64,000 bases of DNA from Desulfobacteraceae bacterium. Its GTDB lineage: Bacteria > Desulfobacterota > Desulfobacteria > Desulfobacterales > SURF-7. Below, in pieces: positions 1-8,718 of this stretch (positions within the stretch are counted from its first letter, which is position 1; each line of letters starts with the position of its first letter). The position numbers and the translations under genes are program-made. The stretch spans positions 1 through 64,000 of the forward strand of contig QZKS01000050.1 of the NCBI GenBank assembly GCA_003599865.1, in the 5' to 3' direction. Under the pieces are notes generated by a model. That model saw only the letters and a list, made by a program, of their open reading frames with translations. It was not told where the DNA came from and did no database searches.

Positions 1-483
1 AATAGTGAGCTTCTCGCCATCAAACCAGATCTTAGTTTGTCCACTTGCCGGTTTGCTATAAGTTTTCGTCTCGATGACATAGATACCCTTCCTGGAAATA
101 ATCACGTGATCCAGGTTGAAGTTGCCGTCACCAATTATATCATGAAATATTCTATGCCCTTTTTCCCTCAAGTCATCCAGGTACTGACCGACAGCTCTTT
201 CACCATCTCTGCCGAGTCTGATTGACCTTACCTCTTTTTTGACTTTGTAAAATTTGTAAGCAGCATAGATGACAAAGATAAGTGCAATAATTGTCATCGG
301 TATTGGGGAAGGTGGAGAATTAAGATAATAACGCAACCATTCATTTCCAGCGATTACAACCATGATAAGGCCAGCGATCATATAAGGAGCAGCATCTTCA
401 TTAAGAAGCTTGTGGATTCTTTCGTCGAGAGATTGCCCTACATATCTGAGGGGCTTGTCTTTGAGTGGGGATTTTTTGTTCAT
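1..483 (-). CDS. NERD-domain (nuclease-related) membrane protein, 3' end outside window
   Basis: The gene reads leftward from an ATG at 483 with a good ribosome site (AAGGA) and is cut by the window edge after about 160 codons. Residues 1-30 are polar; two hydrophobic segments follow (roughly residues 34-50 and 62-80), including MTIIALIFVIYAAYKFY. The next part fits a NERD domain: RLGRDGERAVGQYLD, then DHVIISRKGIYVIETKT, the conserved D...E-x-K core of this nuclease-like fold. NERD proteins are common on plasmids and islands; their substrates are mostly unknown. Membrane anchoring with the NERD domain in the cytoplasm is inferred. The family call is fairly secure; the function is not. Confidence 0.75.
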   Translation of the reverse strand, partial: MNKKSPLKDKPLRYVGQSLDERIHKLLNEDAAPYMIAGLIMVVIAGNEWLRYYLNSPPSPIPMTIIALIFVIYAAYKFYKVKKEVRSIRLGRDGERAVGQYLDDLREKGHRIFHDIIGDGNFNLDHVIISRKGIYVIETKTYSKPASGQTKIWFDGEKLTI

Positions 484-537
484 TTTTCCTTAATGTTTTT
501 ATAGCTCTGCTTGCAAATGAAAAAAATATCTCAAGCG

Positions 538-1104
538 CTATGCTTTTAAGTAAATACGAAAGCGAAATTGTATTACCAATATAGTGATAATAATAGAAAC
601 TATGTCTAAAACCACGATCGAATCAATTCTTACAAAAATCTGTCTATCAATAATATACGCCATTACCATTGATATCAATTGGACACCAATGAAAATACCA
701 CCAGCAGATAGCATTGTGGCACGAAAGCCATATTTTGATGCGATTTCACCATTTTTAGTATTATACAGAAAACTTTCCCATCCTAAGAAACAAAGTTTAT
801 CCTCAATATTATTTTTAATATAATTCCCTATTTCTCCCACCCTGCAATCATTGTGTGCCCATCCACATGCGAGAAATAGAACCAGAATAGGGTATAGTAA
901 TAGAGTAGTTCCATTTAAAGTTTTGAATGCCAAAATTGCACCCAGGAGGATAACAGAGAAAGAAACTATTTGATGTCGTATGCTCATGCGATGGATTATC
1001 TCAGCCCTTAACGCATTGTATTCAGCCAAAATCTGTTCTTGGCAGTTCTTATTACAATAAATGTCTTGGTATTTTGAAGAAATCGCTTCTTTTTTATCAC
1101 ACAT
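538..1104 (-). CDS. Hypothetical four-helix membrane protein
   Basis: 188 residues. A hydrophilic N-terminus with two cysteines (YCNKNCQEQ) precedes two hydrophobic segments at about residues 46-62 and 67-84 (second: LLLYPILVLFLACGWAHND). A soluble loop follows, then two more hydrophobic segments near the C-terminus (about 132-150 and 160-180). The motif GWAHNDCRVGEIGNYI after the second helix recalls a recurrent but unnamed family of small inner-membrane proteins from mobile and accessory regions. It is encoded in the same direction as the NERD protein with about 55 bases between them, so co-expression is possible. I cannot assign a function. Confidence 0.55.
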   Translation of the reverse strand: MCDKKEAISSKYQDIYCNKNCQEQILAEYNALRAEIIHRMSIRHQIVSFSVILLGAILAFKTLNGTTLLLYPILVLFLACGWAHNDCRVGEIGNYIKNNIEDKLCFLGWESFLYNTKNGEIASKYGFRATMLSAGGIFIGVQLISMVMAYIIDRQIFVRIDSIVVLDIVSIIITILVIQFRFRIYLKA

Positions 1105-1206
1105 ATCGATCTTATCCTATTATAGAAAATCCCGTATTATAACAACCGATAATCAAGTAAATTGAAAACTATTAATAACAAAGACGATAGCTGGCCAAAC
1201 AAGTAA

Positions 1207-1452
1207 TTAAGGTTTGCACACCTTACAAGGCCTGTAACCTTCGGCAATCGCCTCTTCTCTGGTTGTGAACTCAACTGTACACTTTTTACAATTGTAATAT
1301 CGACAGCTGGGTTGATGAAATATTCGACTTTGAGTGTTCCCATGATAGGTTACTGTTTGTCCGATGACCATACCAGTGGAAATTGATACTGCTAAGGCAA
1401 TAGTAATCAAAATCAGTAAGAGTTTCTTTTCTAACCTGCTATTGTGAATCAT
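1207..1452 (-). CDS. Exported or membrane-anchored Ada-type zinc-ribbon protein
   Basis: 81 residues from the ATG at 1452, chosen because it has a strong ribosome site (GGGGGAG) and starts a clean signal/anchor sequence; a longer reading from 1551 has no such support. Residues 8-30 are hydrophobic (LLLILITIALAVSISTGMVI). The rest matches the four-cysteine metal-binding domain of the Ada family: HQPSCRYYNCKKC and, at the C-terminus, GYRPCKVCKP. In Ada this domain binds zinc and accepts methyl groups, but stand-alone exported copies occur in Desulfobacterota and are usually unstudied. Zinc binding is well supported by the cysteines; the role outside the cytoplasm is unknown. Confidence 0.7.
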   Translation of the reverse strand: MIHNSRLEKKLLLILITIALAVSISTGMVIGQTVTYHGNTQSRIFHQPSCRYYNCKKCTVEFTTREEAIAEGYRPCKVCKP

Positions 1453-1677
1453 AGCGCTCCCCCTTAAAAGCCTGTTCAAATGTATTACTTTGGAATCTTT
1501 TGGGATATCATATAAATCACATCTCCCTATTTCGCAAGCAAAATAATCCATATTTTCTTTGTGTTAGATTGAATCGTAACCATTTTTAACACCCAACCAT
1601 TAAACGACGCCAATTAGCGTGATCATACCTGTAATCATAACCATTAACTTTTTACTCATCGAAAGGACCTGTACACC

Positions 1678-2298
1678 ATGCCAAACAAAAGACCACTCCA
1701 CGAAAAGATCCAAGAAAACGAACAAGAACAATGCCAAGTCAAAGGATGCTTCAAAAGCCGTCACCGTATTGAGGCCTTCTGTAAAAATCATGCATACCAG
1801 AGACGCTATTGGGGACACCCTGAAGCTCACAGGATCAGGAAAAGTGATTATTCCGTTGAGTCAGAACAGGTCCGTGAGATTATCATGCGAAACATCGACC
1901 ATCCAGGAATCAATCTCGGAATAGAGTTCTTTGAAAGATGGATGAAGCGTGCATCCCAGCGATCACCACATGTTCCCTGTCCAGAACTCATCAGCAGACT
2001 CCATGATGCCGGTGTGAGTTCCGTTGACCTCTTGATTGAGATGGCTGCCATATGGGTCTTGGGTTATCAGGATAGAGGCCTCGTGAAATCTGATTTGCAT
2101 CTGACATATCTGCTTGGAAGTAAGCTGATCCGCTTCGTCCCCTATCCTGTTAACTTAAAGGGTACTGTCCATCTGAAATGTGGACAATATATCAGAGATA
2201 ACATTGGTGTACTTTTGATGAACATTTTGAAGGCTTCAGAGAGAAAGGAGGTTAACAAAACTGATGTCCGGATTGTTATGAACAGAACGCTGGATTGA
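1678..2298 (+). CDS. Zinc-finger-like phage/island protein with CxxxxC...CxxH and WGHP motif
   Basis: 206 residues, ATG preceded by AAAGGACC. Near the N-terminus the segment CQVKGC...FCKNHAYQRR followed by YWGHPEA matches the small zinc-binding module of many phage and homing-endonuclease-associated proteins (C-x4-C...C-x2-H, YQRWRRHGDP-like). The remaining 150 residues (FFERWMKRASQRSP onward) are mostly helical and unassigned, without an HNH motif. The last 66 codons are repeated as a broken copy at 4443-4664. DNA or RNA binding is inferred from the zinc module. The next gene, 2475-2822, reads the same way and carries an HTH-like end, so the two may be a functional pair. Confidence 0.55.
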   Translation: MPNKRPLHEKIQENEQEQCQVKGCFKSRHRIEAFCKNHAYQRRYWGHPEAHRIRKSDYSVESEQVREIIMRNIDHPGINLGIEFFERWMKRASQRSPHVPCPELISRLHDAGVSSVDLLIEMAAIWVLGYQDRGLVKSDLHLTYLLGSKLIRFVPYPVNLKGTVHLKCGQYIRDNIGVLLMNILKASERKEVNKTDVRIVMNRTLD

Positions 2299-2474
2299 CC
2301 AGATAAGTCAGCACTATTCACCCTGTCGACCTAAGAGGGTCCCAATGGACTGTCATGTGCTCACAGGATGGCTGATGATGAATAGAATGCAAGCCAGCAA
2401 AAAAAACTGGACCTGCTGCCGTGACAGGTAGTGTCCTCATCAAACAAAAATCAACTTTAAAAAAGGAAAACAAA

Positions 2475-2822
2475 ATGTACGAACTGAATTTTATTGAGAC
2501 TATTGGAATGAGCATTAGTTTAACCGGTATTACTTTTACAGGTATCTGGATAGGAGGGTTGGCCTGGAAACAAATATGCAAGCTTCAACGCAAACAGGGA
2601 AAAAACATGTCTCCCAAATCAATAAAAATGGTCGAAATGGGTGGTCGTATTGTACCATCAGGAAACATCGGCATGAATACATTGTTCTCAGTTGATGGTG
2701 AACGCCACAGAGTCTGTGAATTGGCTGAAAGATTCGGTATTCATCCGAATACATACTGTTCTCGTGTCAATGAGAGTGGGATGTCTCCATTGGACGCTTT
2801 GGCTTACAGGGAGGTAGCTTGA
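2475..2822 (+). CDS. Small protein with N-terminal membrane segment and C-terminal HTH-like module
   Basis: 115 residues, started at the ATG at 2475 because of the AAAAAGGA ribosome site; a longer 133-residue reading lacks one. One hydrophobic segment lies at about residues 10-30 (IGMSISLTGITFTGIWIGGL). The C-terminus (CELAERFGIHPNTYCSRVNE then GMSPLDAL) looks like the helix-turn-helix-like module often found at the ends of phage homing endonucleases and related proteins (ELAKRFGI...SR...G...EAL). A membrane anchor joined to such a module is odd. No family name can be given; the role is unknown. Confidence 0.45.
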   Translation: MYELNFIETIGMSISLTGITFTGIWIGGLAWKQICKLQRKQGKNMSPKSIKMVEMGGRIVPSGNIGMNTLFSVDGERHRVCELAERFGIHPNTYCSRVNESGMSPLDALAYREVA

Positions 2823-3101
2823 GGAAATGGGCTCTCTCTCAGGAGACTTACGGGTCTTCTGGGAGGGTACCTTCTCACAAGGATCGGTGAGCTATCCAGT
2901 GTGGTCGTTCATAGCAATACAAAGGCCACTTAATCTGAACAATTAACGAATATGAAATAAAGATCGTAGTCGTGGTGATTACAGAATCTTATACAGAAAT
3001 TGTAGTTTAAGTAATTTCGAACACTAAAGTGTATCGTATTGTTTGAAGTTATAAAGAACACAATTCAGTGAAATGTGGGATAGATTAGCTTTACCGAGAA
3101 T

Positions 3102-4004
3102 TCAATTATGCTCCTTAAATTTAACTAAATTCTTCTTTAAAATCTGAAAGATATATTTTGTTGGTATAATTACTGTCAGTCCGGAGTTGGTTCCTATACT
3201 TAAACCTGTAGACCTAATAGCTGTCTTTGTGACCTTGTGTGCCACGCAGATCCCTATCACCGAGCAATCACTTGTAAGGTATACTGGGCCGCCACTGTTG
3301 CCTGGATTTACTTGAATATCTGCCAAATAAACATCAAACGACCTTGTATTTGGTTTAGACGAATTCTCATATGACGCCCATGGAGTAGCAATAAACCCGG
3401 AAGTCGTAACAAGAGATGATTCTTGGAGTGGATATCCAGATATGGCAATTGAAGTGCCATCTTTTGGTCTCTGGGTATTAAGAAGAAGAGGATTTCCTGA
3501 ATATTTTACTTCTCTACCCTTGGTAATGATTAGATTTTTTGACCAATCAATAAACTCCTTTGTGAAAGGGTTTGTTTTAAGCTTCAACAAGGCTATGTCA
3601 TGTTCGGCATCACTATCAATAACATCAAATTCTATCGATATGAATGTTCCAGACACTATGTTGTGGCGGGCATCTTCGAACGGTTGAATCGGAATATTAA
3701 TATACTCGACTTTCTTTTTTCCACTTATAGTATTGAGAACTTGATGCATCCCTTCTATTACGTGTAGTGCTGTAACAACGTGTCCATCATCGCTGACTAA
3801 AAATCCAGTTCCAGCAATATGTTTTATCTGATTTCCCCCCATTTTATTTTTCGTGTTTTTATCAAGGTAAGAAACCTTCACCATTAATTGGACAACTCCC
3901 TTTTTCACAATCTCAATTGATTCAGGCAGATCGGTACATTTGGCTTCTCCTCCTATGAGAATAGCACTTATTACCACTGTTATATATAAGAACAAATGCT
4001 TCAT
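3102..4004 (-). CDS. Secreted trypsin-like (S1, DegP-type fold) serine protease
   Basis: 300 residues. Residues 1-22 form a signal peptide (MKHLFLYITVVISAILIGGE), so the enzyme should be periplasmic or secreted. The three catalytic blocks are visible: His in VVTALHVIEGM, Asp in DAEHDIALLKL and Ser in VNPGNSGGPVYL. No PDZ domain follows, so it resembles the short trypsin-like proteases rather than full DegP/HtrA. The ATG at 4004 has a nearby AGGAGG-type site. It stands alone between two directional breaks and is flanked by the parent gene and its broken copy (1678-2298 and 4443-4664). The substrate is unknown; the catalytic assignment is strong. Confidence 0.85.
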   Translation of the reverse strand: MKHLFLYITVVISAILIGGEAKCTDLPESIEIVKKGVVQLMVKVSYLDKNTKNKMGGNQIKHIAGTGFLVSDDGHVVTALHVIEGMHQVLNTISGKKKVEYINIPIQPFEDARHNIVSGTFISIEFDVIDSDAEHDIALLKLKTNPFTKEFIDWSKNLIITKGREVKYSGNPLLLNTQRPKDGTSIAISGYPLQESSLVTTSGFIATPWASYENSSKPNTRSFDVYLADIQVNPGNSGGPVYLTSDCSVIGICVAHKVTKTAIRSTGLSIGTNSGLTVIIPTKYIFQILKKNLVKFKEHN

Positions 4005-4440
4005 CTTATTCCTCCTACCAAATATTAATAATAAATAGGCGTGTTGTAATCATTCTATTTTCCATACAAAATAAAAAATGTTTGAATATATAAGATTTTT
4101 TGTATTTCATAAAAACAGATTGTTAACAAGAAAAATATAGTCATTAACATGTTATCTTTTCATGCAATATACTGGACTTAAATAGGAATTTTATTGAAGT
4201 GATATCAAAAATAAGCATGGAAGGTCAATAATGCCAGTGCTTACATAACCTATTGGATTGAAGACATCAATTATTGCTATAAGAGCGTGACATAACCTAC
4301 AAGCCAGAATATCGATTCTTTGTAGCTTCAGGGCTTCAGAAAACTTGATAAGTCAACTTCAAATCACCCCTTAACATGAGCCTTCGCAGAGAACCAGTTT
4401 TCTTTCTTCACAGCAAACTTTCCCACTCTTCTCAGCAGAT
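4005..4440. other. AT-rich intergenic stretch without a recognisable gene
   Basis: The stretch separates the divergent protease gene from the broken gene copy at 4443. It is very AT-rich next to the protease start, which would suit a promoter for that gene, and I see no convincing reading frame, RNA gene or repeat. It may include degraded sequence belonging to the duplicated fragment. Confidence 0.4.
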
Positions 4441-4442
4441 AG

Positions 4443-4664
4443 TCGAGAGATCCGGTCCATCGTTACATTACCTATCTGCTTGGGAGTAAGCTGATCCGAT
4501 TCATTCCCTATCCTGTTAACTTAAAGGGCACTGTCCATCACAAATGTGGCCAGTATATTCGAGATAACATTGGTGTGCTTTTGATGAACATTCTGAGGTC
4601 TGTCGAGAAAAAGGAGGTTGTCAGGGATGAAGCCTCAAGGGTTATGGGGAGTGAGCTGGGGTGA
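4443..4664 (+). pseudogene. 5'-truncated duplicate of the 1678-2298 gene
   Basis: From about 4470 this sequence repeats the 3' end of the gene at 1678-2298 with only scattered substitutions: YLLGSKLIRFIPYPVNLKG, then CGQYIRDNIGVLLMNIL, closely matches residues 141-190 of that protein. After that the C-terminal tails diverge (here ending SELG). The frame is open only from 4443, directly after an in-frame TAG, and there is no start codon with a ribosome site, zinc module or middle region. It is a relic of a partial duplication, or the remnant of a second gene copy mostly deleted. The pair could serve as substrates for recombination deleting the protease gene between them. Confidence 0.8.
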
Positions 4665-4806
4665 TCTGAATACTGGGGAGTTTTTTATTTGAACTCATCA
4701 GTGCTTCCCACATATTTTCTCCTTGCGATAGGATTAAAAATTTAGTAGTTGAAATTGTTGTCTTCACAATATGTTATCATTATTGTCGTCCAAAAAGGAT
4801 TTTAAG

Positions 4807-7629
4807 ATGATAAAGGAACAACCAAAACATCCTAAGACCTTAGAATATTCAAATGCTGGCCTCTTTAAAGGTTTGAGTAGATTTGAAGAATTGGAAAAAC
4901 GGATAGCGGCTTTACAGACAAAAAAGGCTCGTGGAGATGCTTTTGAGGTGTTTGCTGAAGCTTACCTTGCCACTCAACCTCTTGTTAATGCTCAAACTGT
5001 ATGGCCATTCGAAGAGATTCCTCTTAAATTAAGGAAAGAATTGGCTCTTGATACCGGTATTGATATGGGAGTCGATGGCATTTTTCAGAATGTTTTGGGA
5101 GAGTATGAGGCGTACCAAGTAAAATTTCGTACTGGCAGAAAATCTCTTACTTGGAACGAACTGTCAACATTTATAGGCCTTACTGATAAATTAAAGCGGA
5201 GGGTATTATTCACAAATAGTGAGAGGCTTCCATCGGTATTGGAAGATCGGACTGGGTTTTATGTCGTTCGTTCGAGTGACCTTGAAAGGCTTACTCAAGA
5301 AGATTTTACAGTAATTGAATCTTGGCTGGGTGGTAAGTCCATCAGCAAAAAGAAGAAAAATCCGAAGCCCCATCAGAAAGAGGCAATAGCTGATATACTT
5401 AATGCATTTAAAAGTGAGGGTAGAGCCACTACATTGATGGCATGTGGAACAGGTAAGACTCTTGTGGCGCTATGGGTTGCCGAGCGTCTTGGTTATAAGA
5501 GTATTCTTGTATTGCTTCCATCCTTGGCTTTATTGAGGCAGACACTACATGAATGGTTTGAATCAACAACTTGGGAAAGAGTTTCCTATGTATGTGTCTG
5601 CTCTGATCCAACTGTTACAAGAAATCATGATGACATTATTATTCGACAGCTTGATTTGAACTTTCCGGTTACTACAGACAGCAAAGATGTAAAAACGTTT
5701 TTGGAACATGGCTTTGATGGAGTCAAAGTTATTTTCTCAACCTACCAGTCCTCGCAGGTCGTTGCCGCAGGGATGAACAAAGGTTTGCCATTCGAATTAG
5801 GGATCTTCGACGAAGCTCACAAAACAGCAGGAAGAGATGGTACTAAGCTTAGCTTTGCACTTAAAAATCATAATTTACCGATTAAAAAACGTTTATTTAT
5901 GACAGCAACCCCTCGACACTATAATATAAACAAGAAGGATAAAGAAGGTAACGCAAAACTCGTCTTTTCGATGGATGTACCCGAGTCTTATGGGAAAGTG
6001 GTACATAAATTATCTTTTGTTAAGGCTGCTCAGTTGGGGATCATATGTGATTATAAAATAATAATCTCTATTGTGGATTCTGATATGGTCACATCAGAGT
6101 TGTTAAAAAATGGAGAAGTGATAGTTGATGGTGACGTTATTAGAGCCAAATATGTCGCCAATCAAATTGCACTACAGAAGGCTGTTGAAAAATACGGGAT
6201 TAAGAAAGTGTTTACGTTTCACAATACTGTCAAGTCGGCGGAACTTTTCACAAACCCTGGGGGGGAAAGTATTATTAATCATCTCCCTGATTTTGAGGCG
6301 TTTCATGTTAGTGGAAAGATGAATACTGCAGTGCGTGAAAAATATATGAAAGGCTTCCGTTCCGCAAATAAGGGAATAATGTCGAATGCTCGGTGTTTGA
6401 TAGAGGGCGTTGATGTCCCTACAGTAGATATGGTCGGGTTTCTTTCGCCCAAAAAAAGCAAAGTTGATATCGTTCAGGCGACTGGACGTGCTATGCGATT
6501 GAGCGCAGATCAAAATAAAACCATGGGTTACATACTCGTTCCTTTGTTTGTTCAGCAGAGATCGGGTGAATCAATTGACGAAGCATTAGATAGGACGGAT
6601 TTTGGCGATATCTGGAATGTGCTACAAGCAATGAAAGAACAAGATGAAATTTTGGCTGAAACCATTCATAAAATGCGTGAAAAGCAAGGAAGTCTCGGGG
6701 GGTACGATGATGGTAAATTTAAGGAAAAAGTTGAATTTATTGGGCCTGAGTTAACGCTTAATGCCCTTCGTGAGAGTATAACCGCAAGATGCGTTAGGCA
6801 ATTATCTTCAAGTTGGGATGAGATGTATGGTCGGTTGGTAAGATATAAAGAAATCCATGGGCATACTATTATAGGCGGGAAAGATTTTGAAGATAAAAAA
6901 TTCGCGAAATGGGCAAGAACACAAAGGACGAATGCTGTTAGGGGGCTATTATCGCAGAAGAGATGGGAGCTGCTAAAAGCTATTAATTATGATTTCCAAT
7001 ATTATGATGCAAAATGGGAGTCGAGATTCAATATGCTAACCGAATACAAACAAACATTTGGTCACACAATGGTTCCCCGTAATCATCCGGAATTAGGTAT
7101 TTGGGTGAAAACGCAAAGAGAAAGAATGCGTAAATTGAAAACCTCTATAAAATCAACCCAAAGTATTTTAAGAGAAGAACAGGTTGCGCGGCTAAATAAT
7201 ATGGGCTTTGTATGGGAAGCATACAAAGATCAGTGGTGGGAAGGCTATAATGCAATAAAAAGATTCTATGACGACATGGGCGGACCTTTTCCAGTGGATA
7301 AGAAAAAATTCTATGAGGGGGTTAATATTTGGATGTTTTCACATATACAAAGACAACGGCGCTTTTACACAAAAGTAATGCCAGATGAAGAGATTCGACT
7401 CTTAGATGGAATAGGGTTTATCTGGGAACCACTCAAAGACGATTTGTGTAAAAATATTAGATATTTTAAATCTTTTGTGAAGCAATATGGTCATTGTAAG
7501 GTAAAACCCAATTCATTAATCGGTAAATTCTTAAAGGATCAAAGGCGGCTGATGGATATGGGAGAGTTGACTGAAGGAAGAGTTGAATTTTATTCAGAAA
7601 TTTGTCCTGATTGGTACCAACCAAATTGA
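4807..7629 (+). CDS. Mrr-type endonuclease / DEAD-like helicase with C-terminal helicase-associated repeats
   Basis: 940 residues from the ATG at 4807, chosen for its AAAAAGGA site; the upstream ATG at 4771 has none. Residues about 35-180 look like an Mrr/PD-(D/E)XK nuclease: D90 in GIDMGVDG and Q-V-K at 104-106, the Asp and Gln-x-Lys pattern of Mrr. The SF2 helicase follows: Walker A MACGTGKT near residue 205, DEAH in GIFDEAHKTAGR, motif III MTATPRH, and motif VI ATGRAMR. The last 300 residues contain about four helicase-associated repeats (W...Y...GH..V......LG.WV..QR...). Such nuclease-helicases are usually viewed as restriction or anti-mobile-element enzymes. It stands alone, without methylase or specificity subunit. 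Domain calls are firm; a defence role is inference. Confidence 0.85.
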   Translation: MIKEQPKHPKTLEYSNAGLFKGLSRFEELEKRIAALQTKKARGDAFEVFAEAYLATQPLVNAQTVWPFEEIPLKLRKELALDTGIDMGVDGIFQNVLGEYEAYQVKFRTGRKSLTWNELSTFIGLTDKLKRRVLFTNSERLPSVLEDRTGFYVVRSSDLERLTQEDFTVIESWLGGKSISKKKKNPKPHQKEAIADILNAFKSEGRATTLMACGTGKTLVALWVAERLGYKSILVLLPSLALLRQTLHEWFESTTWERVSYVCVCSDPTVTRNHDDIIIRQLDLNFPVTTDSKDVKTFLEHGFDGVKVIFSTYQSSQVVAAGMNKGLPFELGIFDEAHKTAGRDGTKLSFALKNHNLPIKKRLFMTATPRHYNINKKDKEGNAKLVFSMDVPESYGKVVHKLSFVKAAQLGIICDYKIIISIVDSDMVTSELLKNGEVIVDGDVIRAKYVANQIALQKAVEKYGIKKVFTFHNTVKSAELFTNPGGESIINHLPDFEAFHVSGKMNTAVREKYMKGFRSANKGIMSNARCLIEGVDVPTVDMVGFLSPKKSKVDIVQATGRAMRLSADQNKTMGYILVPLFVQQRSGESIDEALDRTDFGDIWNVLQAMKEQDEILAETIHKMREKQGSLGGYDDGKFKEKVEFIGPELTLNALRESITARCVRQLSSSWDEMYGRLVRYKEIHGHTIIGGKDFEDKKFAKWARTQRTNAVRGLLSQKRWELLKAINYDFQYYDAKWESRFNMLTEYKQTFGHTMVPRNHPELGIWVKTQRERMRKLKTSIKSTQSILREEQVARLNNMGFVWEAYKDQWWEGYNAIKRFYDDMGGPFPVDKKKFYEGVNIWMFSHIQRQRRFYTKVMPDEEIRLLDGIGFIWEPLKDDLCKNIRYFKSFVKQYGHCKVKPNSLIGKFLKDQRRLMDMGELTEGRVEFYSEICPDWYQPN

Positions 7630-7701
7630 TTAATCAATTAATGATTTTTCTATGCTACTTCACCAGGAAAAGTCCACTTTGATTTGAGCAGATGACTGAA
7701 A

Positions 7702-7893
7702 TCACAACCGCTCATGAAAATCCAACCGCATGACAACATCATCAAGAATCTTTTGTTCCCCGGTTTTGTCGCCATATGTACCGTACGTAATACCAGAAAG
7801 TTTATGACCATCAAATGTAGATACAAGATTAAGTAAAAAAAAGGTTCTTCGATTATGAACCTTAGCGATCTGTACTGCCGAATTTAGGATCAC
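7702..7893 (-). CDS. Possible small protein or gene remnant, unrecognised
   Basis: A 63-codon frame with a GTG start and no ribosome site. Its sequence (RRTFFLLNLVSTFDGHKLSG ... ILDDVVMRLDF) looks protein-like in composition, and it reads in the same direction as the P-loop gene upstream of it, 35 bases away. It could be the tail of a larger gene that has lost its 5' end. No family recognised; I would not rely on it. Confidence 0.25.
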   Translation of the reverse strand: MILNSAVQIAKVHNRRTFFLLNLVSTFDGHKLSGITYGTYGDKTGEQKILDDVVMRLDFHERL

Positions 7894-7928
7894 AAAGTTT
7901 TAACAATGTGAAGATGATCCCCTGGAAC

Positions 7929-8474
7929 TTATAGCGAACCAACTATCCTATCCATGATTATTGATAGAATGCGTTCGCGTGGCCAGCGAGAGCCATCTGG
8001 TTGGAATGTCTCTATCCTAAATTCGGTGTATTCGGAGCGGGCGTACGTCTCAAAAGAGAGTCTGTTCTTTTTTTTATAGCGGTCTATATCAATTAAATTA
8101 AACCTTTTGCGATTCATTTTGGAGCGGATTTTACGAGCCTCTATACAACATTTTTCTGATCCCCAAAGCACAACCGTTGAAATCCCAACGTGAGAGGCTG
8201 CTTCGAGTTGTTTATGACTGAACACGTGTATAGTTGGAAACGAGAGAACGGCACCACGTTGCTCTTTGGTGAGGCGTTCACGAACGGTGGAGGAAAGATA
8301 AGCAAAGTTGACCCTGCAGATGTCGTCATGCCATTCGGCAGGAAAGCCGTTCTTTTTGAAACCATTAGTATTGTCTATGTCAAAGTGCCGAAATAAATAT
8401 TCTTCAGATAGCCCCTGAGAAATATACGATTTCCCAACCCCAGACGGGCCGAGGATAATGATAATTGGCTTCAC
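7929..8474 (-). CDS. P-loop kinase-like protein
   Basis: 181 residues starting with GTG at 8474. The N-terminus KPIIIILGPSGVGKSYISQG is a Walker A motif of the nucleoside/shikimate/guanylate kinase type. DIDNTNGFKK follows at the position where such kinases place acidic substrate-binding residues, and an Arg/Lys-rich stretch (KIRSKMNRKRFN) could act as the lid. Length fits a small kinase. The start lies six bases from the end of a truncated Xre regulator, and the ribosome site is poor, so this gene may have been joined to that fragment by an insertion or deletion. Substrate unknown. Confidence 0.6.
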   Translation of the reverse strand: MKPIIIILGPSGVGKSYISQGLSEEYLFRHFDIDNTNGFKKNGFPAEWHDDICRVNFAYLSSTVRERLTKEQRGAVLSFPTIHVFSHKQLEAASHVGISTVVLWGSEKCCIEARKIRSKMNRKRFNLIDIDRYKKKNRLSFETYARSEYTEFRIETFQPDGSRWPRERILSIIMDRIVGSL

Positions 8475-8479
8475 GAACG

Positions 8480-8584
8480 TTATGCCACTCTTCCCTGGTC
8501 AGACGAAACTTTAGCCTTGCGTGCAAGCTCCGCCTTGCTCAGCATGATTTCTTCCCTGAATCTTTTCAGATTATTTAAGCCCAT
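8480..8584 (-). pseudogene. Truncated Xre-family HTH regulator
   Basis: A 34-codon frame with ATG at 8582-8584 and a GGAGA ribosome site. Its first 26 residues (MGLNNLKRFREEIMLSKAEL then ARKAKVS) match the start of a very common small Xre/Cro regulator of Desulfobacterota, which normally continues for about 60-70 residues through the recognition helix. Here it turns into SDQGRVA and stops. The recognition helix is missing, so it cannot work as a normal repressor. The break lies right before the P-loop gene, which marks the rearrangement point. Confidence 0.7.
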
Positions 8585-8718
8585 TTCTATCTCCACAAAA
8601 ACCGATTGAAATATAACTATCCAATATTTCTTGACAAAACGCAAACTATAAAATAGTCTCCGCCTAAAATCACATGAATAAACAAATCTTTACCAAAAAC
8701 CAATAAAGGGACTCAAAT

